In this document: one piece after another, positions 26,504 to 34,169 of the stretch
How positions within the stretch are numbered: the stretch's first letter is position 1
How the letters are laid out: each line of letters starts with the position of its first letter
The notes under the pieces: generated by a model
What the model was told of the DNA's origin: nothing
The model's input: only the letters and a program-made list of their open reading frames with translations
The model's database searches: none
Program-made: the position numbers and the translations under genes
NCBI GenBank assembly: GCA_963642145.1
Contig: CAVIFU010000004.1
Coordinates: forward strand, 1-62,133
Source: Stercoripulliclostridium_A sp963642145
GTDB taxonomy: Bacteria > Bacillota > Clostridia > Christensenellales > DTU072
Direction of reading: 5' to 3'
DNA length: 62,133 nucleotides

Positions 26504-29235
26504 AAGTTACCGCCTCTGAGTTTGCTGTACAATTCTATGCTGTTGGGCACAGGGTCTCCGGGCATTATTTCGGGCTCTCCTTCGGTAAAGTCCGGGCAAA
26601 TAATGTACGACGTGTTGCCTATCGTTTCTACGTTCATGGTGTTCTTTAATATACTCTCTATCGTTCCCAAATTAGGCGTAAGCGGTTTACCGCTTTCGTC
26701 ACAGAAATTAAGTTCTATCGTAGCCAATTGCGCGCTGTCGGCTATCGTTGTGCAATCTTTATCGTACTCGTACATCGCGCCGCACTCGAATATGCCCATA
26801 CTTACATATTTTTTGCCGGCATAGCCGTAATACATTTTCTCCGAGCCCTTGGTGCCGGAGCCTACCGCCTCCTTGATAATCTTCGATACGGAACCCGAGA
26901 AGAAGTTGATAATTCCCTCGCCGTTCTCTACGTATCCGAGTACGTACTGGAATACCATCTTGGTTATGGCGTCTATGAATTCTTCCTCTTCTTTCCAGTT
27001 GTAGATATCCAAACAACCGTCTATCGTCAGTTTCGGCGCGTAATTGCCCCTGAAATCGTTATCCGGGGAAGACTGCATGAAGATGATGGCGGGACCTTGG
27101 CTCTGCTTGATGACATTATTGCGTAACGTCAACTCGCAATTGTTGCCTTTTCTGCGATGATTGACGTTCGGGTACGTGGCAAGCAAGCTGTGATTGTTGT
27201 TATCGCCCAAAATACATCCTTCCACCGTCGCATTGCTCAGCTCGTCAAATTCTATGCCCCTATCCGTGTTGTAGATTTGGCAGTACCTGACGTTGACGGG
27301 TAATTCCTTAGGCGCGTCAACACGTCCGTATGTTCCGTATCTCGAGCCTGCCACTCCCTTGGTACCGTGCGTATAGTCCAGCGTTTCTTTGTATATGCCT
27401 CTTGCGCGTATGCCGGAACCGCGATTGACGGCTTCTTCCAACGTCGGCGCGTTGATGACTATCAGGTCGTCGAAATCTATGCTGTAACCGTCATCCGCCC
27501 AATATCCGTGTTCGTCCAATATCGTGCAGACTTCCCAGAAATTATAGTATATCGCGCCGGTATTGGCGTTCATCTCTTCGTCCGGGATGCCGGACGCGTC
27601 CCATTTGAAACCGTTGCCGTATATGCTTGCCGTCAGCTCTTCCGTAACGGCGTTCGCATAAATATCGTTTTGCAATACGAAATCGTTGCACTTCATATTG
27701 GCGTTTACGTACTTGACTTGGTCGAAATCGTATACGTTGACGCTTTCCGTGCGACTGCGCATCTCAAACGTGAAACTGCGTTTCGCGCGCGTATCGACCC
27801 TGCCGTCTACGATAACGGCGGCGGTCAAGGTGATTTTTTGACCTTTGGCGGCGTCTTTGAACGATATGTATACTCCGTTGCCGTCGGTAGGCGTCAAAGA
27901 GGCGTACTCATCGTTATCGACGCTCCAAGCAACGTCGAACGCACCGCTGTCGCCGTAAATGCCGAATGCGAATTTATCGGTAACGGAATATCCCGTATCC
28001 GTCTTTTGGAGCCACTTGAAGCCCCATACCCTCTTGAGCTGTATGCCGAGCTTGGCGTCCGCACTGCCGAGGGTGAGTTCAAACGTCACGGGGCGTTCCT
28101 TGACGGTATAAACCCGATCGAGAGTGCGACCGTTGTATGTTACGCGAATTGTGGCTTCACCCGCGCAAACGGGCTCCAAGAGTCCGTCGGCGCCCACGCC
28201 GAGCACATTCGGATTACTGCTCGAATACGTCACGTTGTCCGTAATGACGTTTCCGCTCGCCAAGTCCGCAATCCTCGCGTAATATACGCCGTTGCGCGTG
28301 TATACGCACGTAATGTCGTCGGCAAACCCTACCGCGCCCTCTTCGCACGCCTCCACTTTTATCGTTTGCGTGTAGATTTGTTCGTCCGCGGTACCTGCGG
28401 CGTAAGTATACGTCAGAGTATAGCTGCCGTCCGCGTTCTTGGTAACGACGGTATCGTTAGGGGAAAGCGCGTAATTGTTCCTGATGTACTCTTCGTTCAC
28501 TTCCGCGGAAGAGTATACGGTATTGCTCTTTGCCACGCACGTGGCTGTGCTTACGGCAAACGAACGGGTGACGAATCCCGAGTTCTTGTCCTTTGCCCTG
28601 ACGGTTATTTCCGTAACGCCGTGCCCTACGGGCGTAACGACGCCGTTTTCACTGACAACGGCTACGTCCGGGACGGAGCTTTGCCACTCCACGTTACTGC
28701 CGGACAACGCTTCCGCCGGGTAGATATCGGCGTAAAAACGCGTCGCGCCGCTTATCTCATACTGCTCGTCTGCCGAAACTCCGAGTTCTTTGCCGTTCGC
28801 GTCGTACACGTTTATCGACTGCAACTTGTTGCTGGTAACCAGTATGGAAACTTCTTTGTACGCGTTGATATTCGCCTTGGCGCGAATGGTGATTTTGGTA
28901 GATCCTATCGATACCGGCACAAGGCTGTATCTGTTGGTGCTGCCAATGCGTTCGAGCTTGACTTCGCCGTCGCCGGCGTCCTCGTCGCGCTCATATGAAA
29001 TCTCCCTGTTTTTGGCTATCGTCGGCAACACTTCCACTATGATGAACTCGTTCGTGTCGTTGATGTCAACCTTGATCACGTCGCCTTTGCCTATCTCGGA
29101 ATTGCCGGAATCTCGCACGTCCAAGCCGGTAGGATTGACCGGAGTGGTACGCTGAATTATCGCGCCCGTCGCGTTAAGCGCAAGGACGACGATAATCGGA
29201 ATTATGAAGATTATGCCTACCAAAAATTTTTTCAT
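26500..29235 (-). CDS. Membrane-anchored Ig-like/beta-helix surface protein, copy 1
   Basis: 911 residues, tandem paralog of the next gene. The N-terminal membrane segment (about 4-26, LVGIIFIIPIIVVLALNATG) is followed by RTTPVNPT, then Ig-like domains (GVVTPVGHGVTEITV in a Big_2-type repeat), the shared block RPVTFELTLGSADAK, and a right-handed beta-helix (VRYCQIYNTDRGIEFDEL, VEGCILGDNN, LTLRNNVIKQSQG). It ends with the shared PGDPVPNS motif about 17 residues from the C-terminus. The ribosome binding site is weak (GTGG). It follows the ABC permease gene by 60 nt. The pair probably arose by local duplication; beta-helix folds often bind glycans, but the target is unknown. Confidence 0.85.
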   Translation of the reverse strand: MKKFLVGIIFIIPIIVVLALNATGAIIQRTTPVNPTGLDVRDSGNSEIGKGDVIKVDINDTNEFIIVEVLPTIAKNREISYERDEDAGDGEVKLERIGSTNRYSLVPVSIGSTKITIRAKANINAYKEVSILVTSNKLQSINVYDANGKELGVSADEQYEISGATRFYADIYPAEALSGSNVEWQSSVPDVAVVSENGVVTPVGHGVTEITVRAKDKNSGFVTRSFAVSTATCVAKSNTVYSSAEVNEEYIRNNYALSPNDTVVTKNADGSYTLTYTYAAGTADEQIYTQTIKVEACEEGAVGFADDITCVYTRNGVYYARIADLASGNVITDNVTYSSSNPNVLGVGADGLLEPVCAGEATIRVTYNGRTLDRVYTVKERPVTFELTLGSADAKLGIQLKRVWGFKWLQKTDTGYSVTDKFAFGIYGDSGAFDVAWSVDNDEYASLTPTDGNGVYISFKDAAKGQKITLTAAVIVDGRVDTRAKRSFTFEMRSRTESVNVYDFDQVKYVNANMKCNDFVLQNDIYANAVTEELTASIYGNGFKWDASGIPDEEMNANTGAIYYNFWEVCTILDEHGYWADDGYSIDFDDLIVINAPTLEEAVNRGSGIRARGIYKETLDYTHGTKGVAGSRYGTYGRVDAPKELPVNVRYCQIYNTDRGIEFDELSNATVEGCILGDNNNHSLLATYPNVNHRRKGNNCELTLRNNVIKQSQGPAIIFMQSSPDNDFRGNYAPKLTIDGCLDIYNWKEEEEFIDAITKMVFQYVLGYVENGEGIINFFSGSVSKIIKEAVGSGTKGSEKMYYGYAGKKYVSMGIFECGAMYEYDKDCTTIADSAQLATIELNFCDESGKPLTPNLGTIESILKNTMNVETIGNTSYIICPDFTEGEPEIMPGDPVPNSIELYSKLRGGNL

Positions 29236-29295
29236 GTTGCCACATTTTTGTTTTTACTGCTTCGCCGAGTACCCAAACTGCGTGTTTGGGATACG

Positions 29296-30936
29296 CTATT
29301 TGGCAATTCTATTGTAATCCCTGTTGAGGTTGATAGAGTAAATCAATATCGACCCGACAAGGAATACGAGCGCCATCGCGCTACACACTATGTACATCGT
29401 GCGGATGTCCATCGTAACGCCGGCTATACCGGATTTGCCGCCGGAAGACGCCCACCACGAAAGTATCATGCACGTTACGCTCTCTACTATTGCTACCACG
29501 AACCCGAGCGCTACGGACAGAGTAGTACTCGCGTTGTTATTGACGACCTCTCCTTCGCCGGACAGGTTGAAGTACGGTTTTTTGATGTCCCTACGCATCG
29601 ATATAAGGGTAAGTCCCACGGACAGCATTTCCACCACCGCGAACAGCCAAAGCCCTACTTTCCAATCAAGTTGTTTGGTAAATACAAGCACCCCGGTGCC
29701 TATGCCGTTAGACAGCACGGACACGATAAAGTACATCAGGAATTTGGCAAACAGTTGCGTCCTGACGGATACGGGCGCGACTTTGGTGTGGTAGAAGTTA
29801 TCGCCTTCCCTGCTGACGGACGTTGCCGCAAACGAGATGACTATCGTCGCGAATATCAGCATGACAAGCATCGTCATGCCGAGCGCGATTTGTTCGCCGA
29901 CTTTGTTTTTGCCGAGCTGCATGGTAATGTTGTTGCAGAAGTACACCATTACCGGCATGGCGCAGGCAAGCACGAAGTATTGGAAGGAGTAGTTTACGGA
30001 GCGGAAGACCTGCAAAAATTCCTTATGGAGCAAAGTCCCGAACACCGTGCGCCTATGGTTACGCGTGACGTGGCGGAAGGCGCTACCCTCCACTTCTATG
30101 TTATTAAGCAAAGTCTTGGGATATAGCTTGACTATGACAAGCATTGTCCCTACAAGCGTCACCGCGGTAAGCATGATGAGCACGGGATACGCTATATACA
30201 GCTCCTTACCCACGAGAATATCGGCAAAATATTTGGCGGGAATCAAGTATTTGCAAACTCTCTTGATGACGTCGACCACAGCGTCGTCAAAGACGGAGAA
30301 GTCGGAATCGTTCATAAATTCGACCATCTTGTCGAACAGCAACATGTACACGGCGAACATCGCCGTCACGATAAGCGCAAGGCAAATGATGATAAACGCG
30401 AACTTATTGCGCACGCGGTTTGTAAAGTGCATTGCGGGGATCGCCAAAATGTTGCTCAGGAAAAACGGTATGAGTATCAGGAAGAGTATCGATACCGGGA
30501 TCATACCGTAGAAGTCTTTGCCGACGTTCATGACTTCCGCATAAGCGACAAGGAAGGGCGCGACAGCCACAACGGTAACGGTTGTTTGGCTCAGTATGAG
30601 GAACAACGTCTTGCTGATAAAGACTTCCTCGCCGGAAACCGGATAACGCATAAGTATTTCGTTATCGCCTTTGTAGTACAAAACTTTGGTCGTGCCGGAT
30701 ATGCCGGTAGCCAACGTGAATATGAAGAATACGGAGTAAACTATTACAAGGGCTTCGTACGATATGCCGGCTTTGTCGAACATGCGGAAGAATATCCCGG
30801 CTGCCCAATATAAGCCGTACACCAACGCAACCAAAACTACCGCCGTGCTTATGGATTTTAGCCAGGGGTTTTTGGCTGATTTGTAGTCCCCGAATCTGTT
30901 TTTAATCTCCAATTTGAGGAGCGTTCTGACGTTCAT
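29296..30936 (-). CDS. ABC-2-type exporter permease
   Basis: A 546-residue membrane protein with roughly ten or more hydrophobic segments and a conserved-looking cytoplasmic N-terminus (MNVRTLLKLEIKNRFGD). A central phrase YYKGDNEILMRYPVSGEEVF resembles large ABC-2/ABC_export permeases of Firmicutes. Its gene starts 3 nt after the ATPase gene ends, and the two should form one exporter. The substrate is unknown; the beta-helix proteins encoded immediately downstream are the obvious candidate partners. Confidence 0.85.
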   Translation of the reverse strand: MNVRTLLKLEIKNRFGDYKSAKNPWLKSISTAVVLVALVYGLYWAAGIFFRMFDKAGISYEALVIVYSVFFIFTLATGISGTTKVLYYKGDNEILMRYPVSGEEVFISKTLFLILSQTTVTVVAVAPFLVAYAEVMNVGKDFYGMIPVSILFLILIPFFLSNILAIPAMHFTNRVRNKFAFIIICLALIVTAMFAVYMLLFDKMVEFMNDSDFSVFDDAVVDVIKRVCKYLIPAKYFADILVGKELYIAYPVLIMLTAVTLVGTMLVIVKLYPKTLLNNIEVEGSAFRHVTRNHRRTVFGTLLHKEFLQVFRSVNYSFQYFVLACAMPVMVYFCNNITMQLGKNKVGEQIALGMTMLVMLIFATIVISFAATSVSREGDNFYHTKVAPVSVRTQLFAKFLMYFIVSVLSNGIGTGVLVFTKQLDWKVGLWLFAVVEMLSVGLTLISMRRDIKKPYFNLSGEGEVVNNNASTTLSVALGFVVAIVESVTCMILSWWASSGGKSGIAGVTMDIRTMYIVCSAMALVFLVGSILIYSINLNRDYNRIAK

Positions 30937-30939
30937 AGT

Positions 30940-31713
30940 CTATTTGTCGGTATAATATATGGTGCGCATAAGCGTATTTTGTTCGTTGATGTAGTCTTGC
31001 TCGGTGGCGGTAATTTCGCAGAAAGTCTTTTCAAGCGTTTCTTTGTTGCCCTTGATGTGCAGATCTATGACTCCTTGCAATTTGCCGTCCTTGATGATGG
31101 CGACTCTGTCGCATATTTTGGCTACCAAGTCCAGGTTGTGCGATGAGAAAAATACCGTATTGCCCTCCGCGCAATGCTCGTCCATGCGTTTGAGTATCTC
31201 CACCATCGATTGATGGTCAAGACCCATCATCGGTTCGTCCAATACCCACAGCTTGGGATTGTGGATAAGAGCCGCGATAATGCATATTTTTTGCTTCATG
31301 CCGTGCGAATACGATTTGATTTGGTTATCCACGGCTTTGTTGAGCTTGAATTGGCTGACGTACTTCTCGAACCGCTCGTCGCGATCGCGCTTACCTACGC
31401 GGTACAGGTCCGCTGTGTAGTTGACATACTCTCTGCCGGTAAGCTTTTCGTATACGGAGTGGTTGTCCGGCACGTAGCCCATGTTGAGTTTGGCGTTGAT
31501 GGGATCTTTGGCTATATCGTAGCCGCAAATCTTGATTGTGCCCGACGTAAACGGATAAATTCCCGTAAGGCACTTGATTGTCGTTGACTTGCCGGCGCCG
31601 TTTTGACCCAAAAAGCCGAATATTTCGCCGGGTTTAAGCGAAAGGGAGAGGTCTTCTACCGAGAATCTTTCGCTTCCCATGTACTTCTTATACAGATGAC
31701 TGATTTCTAACAT
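30940..31713 (-). CDS. ABC transporter ATPase
   Basis: 257 residues, one nucleotide-binding domain. Walker A GQNGAGKST (36-44), Q-loop region GYVPDNHSVYEKLTGREY, signature SYSHGMKQK, Walker B LWVLDEPMMGLD and switch SSHNLD are complete. It resembles ATPases of ABC-2 exporters such as EcsA/CcmA-type proteins. First gene of the operon: promoter at 31769-31797, a GC hairpin touching the ribosome binding site GGGAG, then ATG. It pairs with the downstream permease. Confidence 0.93.
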   Translation of the reverse strand: MLEISHLYKKYMGSERFSVEDLSLSLKPGEIFGFLGQNGAGKSTTIKCLTGIYPFTSGTIKICGYDIAKDPINAKLNMGYVPDNHSVYEKLTGREYVNYTADLYRVGKRDRDERFEKYVSQFKLNKAVDNQIKSYSHGMKQKICIIAALIHNPKLWVLDEPMMGLDHQSMVEILKRMDEHCAEGNTVFFSSHNLDLVAKICDRVAIIKDGKLQGVIDLHIKGNKETLEKTFCEITATEQDYINEQNTLMRTIYYTDK

Positions 31714-31723
31714 TTATGCTCCC

Positions 31724-31744
31724 GTGCGCGCGCTATGCGCGCAC
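31724..31744 (-). promoter_or_regulatory. GC-rich hairpin in the ABC operon leader
   Basis: An 8-bp stem GTGCGCGC/GCGCGCAC with 5-nt loop, directly 5' of the GGGAG ribosome binding site (31719-31723) in a predicted 49-nt leader. It may stabilise the mRNA end or modulate initiation. It is not followed by a T tract, so it is not a terminator. Confidence 0.5.
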
Positions 31745-31768
31745 ATTATATATCTTATATATAGGGTA

Positions 31769-31797
31769 AGTGTAACATACATTTACAATACTGTCAA
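31769..31797 (-). promoter_or_regulatory. Promoter of the ABC/beta-helix operon
   Basis: Minus strand: -35 TTGACA (31792-31797), 17-nt spacer, -10 TACACT (31769-31774). A further TATAAT lies downstream but without a well-spaced -35. Confidence 0.6.
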
Positions 31798-31835
31798 CAA
31801 AAATTTATCATCGCGTTTTTGCGACGCGAGTTCCG

Positions 31836-31864
31836 TTGCAAAAAAATTAATTAAGTGCTAAAAT
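31836..31864 (+). promoter_or_regulatory. nagB promoter
   Basis: -35 TTGCAA (31836-31841), 17-nt spacer, -10 TAAAAT (31859-31864). The start near 31871 leaves a 30-nt leader with AAAGGAGG. Divergent from the ABC operon promoter. Confidence 0.6.
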
Positions 31865-31900
31865 TTATTTACTCGGAATACCCCTATAAAGGAGGCAACA

Positions 31901-32626
31901 ATGTTTGTAATACACACGTCGGATTATGACGAAATGAGCAAAAAAGCATACGAGATTATGCGTGGAATTCTCGTAAATAAAAACGCCGTGCTCGGTTTGG
32001 CTACCGGCAGCACGCCGATAGGTCTGTATCGCGAAATGATAGCCGATTACGAAAAAGGCAACGTCAGCTACAAAGATATGATATCCGTCAACCTCGACGA
32101 ATACGTGGGATTGCCCGTAACTCATCCCGAAAGCTACCGCGCCTTCATGAACCGCAACCTGTTCGATCACATAGACATCGACAAAACCAATACCCACGTA
32201 CCGGACGGACTTGCAAAAGACTTGCAAAAAGCCGCGGACGAGTACACCGCCTTCGTAGCCGCTCATCCGATAGACGTCCAACTGCTCGGTATAGGCGGTA
32301 ACGGACACATCGGTTTCAATGAGCCCGGCACACCCTTCGATTCTCACACCCACGTCGTGGAATTAAAGCAAAACACTCGTCGCGACAACGCAAGGTTCTT
32401 CGATAACGACATAAACAAAGTTCCTACTCATGCCGTTACCATGGGACTCAAAGACATAATGTCTGCAAAAACCGTCATACTGCTCGCAAGCGGAGCAAGC
32501 AAAGCCCCTGCCATACGCGATATGGTTAACGGCGCCGTAAGCGAAAATTGCCCCGCAAGCATACTCCAAACGCACCCGAACGTCTATGTTGTGGTAGACG
32601 ATTCCGCCGGCTACTACGTCAAATAA
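31901..32626 (+). CDS. nagB: Glucosamine-6-phosphate deaminase
   Basis: 241 residues, full length. It converts glucosamine-6-phosphate to fructose-6-phosphate and ammonia in the cytosol. Visible motifs: LATGSTPIGLY (phosphate loop), NLDEYVGL (catalytic aspartate), LLGIGGNGHIGFNEPG (catalytic histidine/glutamate region) and a C-terminal HPNVYVVVD. The ribosome binding site AAAGGAGG is 5 nt before the ATG. It is monocistronic, ending at the bidirectional terminator at 32802-32835, and converges with a SIS-domain gene that probably acts on related sugars. Confidence 0.96.
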   Translation: MFVIHTSDYDEMSKKAYEIMRGILVNKNAVLGLATGSTPIGLYREMIADYEKGNVSYKDMISVNLDEYVGLPVTHPESYRAFMNRNLFDHIDIDKTNTHVPDGLAKDLQKAADEYTAFVAAHPIDVQLLGIGGNGHIGFNEPGTPFDSHTHVVELKQNTRRDNARFFDNDINKVPTHAVTMGLKDIMSAKTVILLASGASKAPAIRDMVNGAVSENCPASILQTHPNVYVVVDDSAGYYVK

Positions 32627-32801
32627 ACAGCGCAATCTGTATCTGTAGATACGATTTAAGTGTTATTTCGGCGCATCGCGCATATATAAGCCGACCGTGC
32701 GCGCCGTCCTCGACCCCACGCTATTCTGTTGCTCAAGATACATAATGCATGTATTTTCGGTGCGATGTATATCGCTTACGCGAAGAATCGATATAAATTA
32801 A

Positions 32802-32835
32802 AAGAGCTGCCGGGCGATATCGCTTAGCAGCTCTT
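32802..32835. terminator. Bidirectional terminator between nagB and the SIS gene
   Basis: Outer 9-bp stem AAGAGCTGC/GCAGCTCTT with an inner GCGAT/ATCGC stem. The T-rich tail is better on the minus strand (TTTTAATTTAT) than on the plus strand (CTTCGTTTT). No gene is visible in the remaining 32627-32801. Confidence 0.8.
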
Positions 32836-32856
32836 CTTCGTTTTGCTTTGATATAA

Positions 32857-33891
32857 TTATTTAGTAATAGTTACCTTTTTGCGGTTGCGCGGCGTATCGG
32901 GATTTATTCCGAGCGCCTCCGCAACATACGCAACGTACAATTCTATCGCCATGGTATACACAAACGGTACAAACATGCCTTTAACCGACGGCATACGCAA
33001 AGACGCCACGGACATGCGCGCCACGTCGTCTATATCCGTAACCGATACAACATCCGCGCCGAGCAAATTCAAACGTGCCGTCATATCGATGAACTCGCTT
33101 GTCATTTCCGAATCGGGCGCAAGCATGATTACTTTTGTGCCCTCTTCCACTATGGATATTGGTCCGTGCATAAATTCCGCCGTGGAGAACGGACGAGAAA
33201 GTTTATAGCAAATTTCCATCATTTTGAGTGAAAGTTCACTCGAAACGCATTGCGTCAATCCGCGCGTCAAGATGATAAAGTTATTGAGATCCTTGGTTTC
33301 TTCGGCAAATGCTCTGATTTTATCGTTTTCTTCCGCAATAAAGTCCTCTAAAATCGGAGGCAATTCGGAAATATTCATTTTCGCCGGTGCGTCGGACAAA
33401 GCGTTCGCCAACATATACATTGCCGTGAGCTGTCCGAGGAAAGTTTTGGTTGCGGATACGCTCTCCTCGACGCCTGCGTTTAAGTTGATGTGGTAATGCG
33501 CCATGCGCGCAAGAGGCGACGTCGGATTATTGGTAACGGCTACCGTCAACGCGCCGGCTGCCTTGGCGTTTTCCATAACAAGCAGGGTATCCGTGCTCAT
33601 GCCGCTCTGCGATATGGCAAGCACCATATTGTTGCCGAGTTTGAGTTTGGCGCCGTATACCGTGGTTACCGAGGGGGAACATTTGCTTACGGTGCATTCG
33701 CCGATAGTCTCCATCACGTACTTGAAGTACGTGGCGGCGTTATCGCTCGTGCCGCGCGCGATGGTGGTTATATTGGTAATTCCTCTCGCTTTGAATTCTT
33801 TTGCTATTTCTTTAAGAACGGGTTTATTGGTGGCCACAACGCTTCTGACGACATCGGGCGCCGCCAAGAACTCGCTTAACATTATCGACAT
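32857..33891 (-). CDS. SIS-domain protein, GlmS isomerase-like (sugar-phosphate isomerase/deaminase)
   Basis: 344 residues with two SIS domains and no N-terminal glutaminase domain, so it cannot make glucosamine-6-P from glutamine as GlmS does. Motifs match the GlmS/AgaS group: TTIARGTSDNAATYFKYVME, AISQSGMSTDTLLVMENAKA, NNPTSPLAR, ATKTFLGQLTAMYMLA and the second-domain STAEFMHGP. A likely role is isomerase/deaminase for an amino-sugar or fructosamine phosphate. It is transcribed from 33927-33955. The ATG at 33891 is preferred; a strong AGGAGG sits 12 nt before it, an unusually long spacing, while an upstream in-frame TTG has none. Confidence 0.88.
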   Translation of the reverse strand: MSIMLSEFLAAPDVVRSVVATNKPVLKEIAKEFKARGITNITTIARGTSDNAATYFKYVMETIGECTVSKCSPSVTTVYGAKLKLGNNMVLAISQSGMSTDTLLVMENAKAAGALTVAVTNNPTSPLARMAHYHINLNAGVEESVSATKTFLGQLTAMYMLANALSDAPAKMNISELPPILEDFIAEENDKIRAFAEETKDLNNFIILTRGLTQCVSSELSLKMMEICYKLSRPFSTAEFMHGPISIVEEGTKVIMLAPDSEMTSEFIDMTARLNLLGADVVSVTDIDDVARMSVASLRMPSVKGMFVPFVYTMAIELYVAYVAEALGINPDTPRNRKKVTITK

Positions 33892-33926
33892 AGCGACATA
33901 CAACCTCCTGATATAGGTCTACGTTT

Positions 33927-33955
33927 ATTATATGATAAACAAAATTTTTTGTAAA
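33927..33955 (-). promoter_or_regulatory. Promoter of the SIS-domain gene
   Basis: Minus strand: -35 TTTACA (33950-33955), 17-nt spacer, -10 TATAAT (33927-33932). Divergent from the tRNA-Thr promoter. Confidence 0.75.
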
Positions 33956-33976
33956 ACAAAAAACATAAAAAAGTGG

Positions 33977-34005
33977 TTGACAATTTTGTCGCGTATAAAT
34001 ATAAT
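33977..34005 (+). promoter_or_regulatory. Consensus promoter of tRNA-Thr
   Basis: Exact -35 TTGACA (33977-33982), 17-nt spacer, exact -10 TATAAT (34000-34005). The -35 region continues as a palindrome, GACAA-TT-TTGTC. The start is near 34012, about 11 nt before the tRNA. Confidence 0.9.
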
Positions 34006-34022
34006 ATAAGAGCATTAGATGT

Positions 34023-34098
<76 letters not shown>

Positions 34099-34100
34099 AT

Positions 34101-34136
34101 AAGGCTGTTAGGAAACTTCCTAACAGCCTTATTTTT
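34101..34136 (+). terminator. tRNA-Thr terminator
   Basis: A perfect 13-bp stem (34101-34113 with 34118-34130) and a 4-nt loop, then ATTTTT. It starts 2 nt after the tRNA CCA. The stem may also stop transcription of the MATE gene from the other side, though its minus-strand tail is poor. Confidence 0.92.
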
Positions 34137-34169
34137 GTGCTTTGTTACGCTTAAATTACTTATTATGAC

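Noticed and set aside
27367..28998. 543-codon open frame antisense to the beta-helix gene
   Set aside because: Low-complexity Val/Tyr/Arg-rich product typical of reverse-strand reading; no ribosome binding site or neighbours that support it.
32627..32800. Small gene between nagB and the SIS gene
   Set aside because: No frame with both a ribosome binding site and plausible product was seen.
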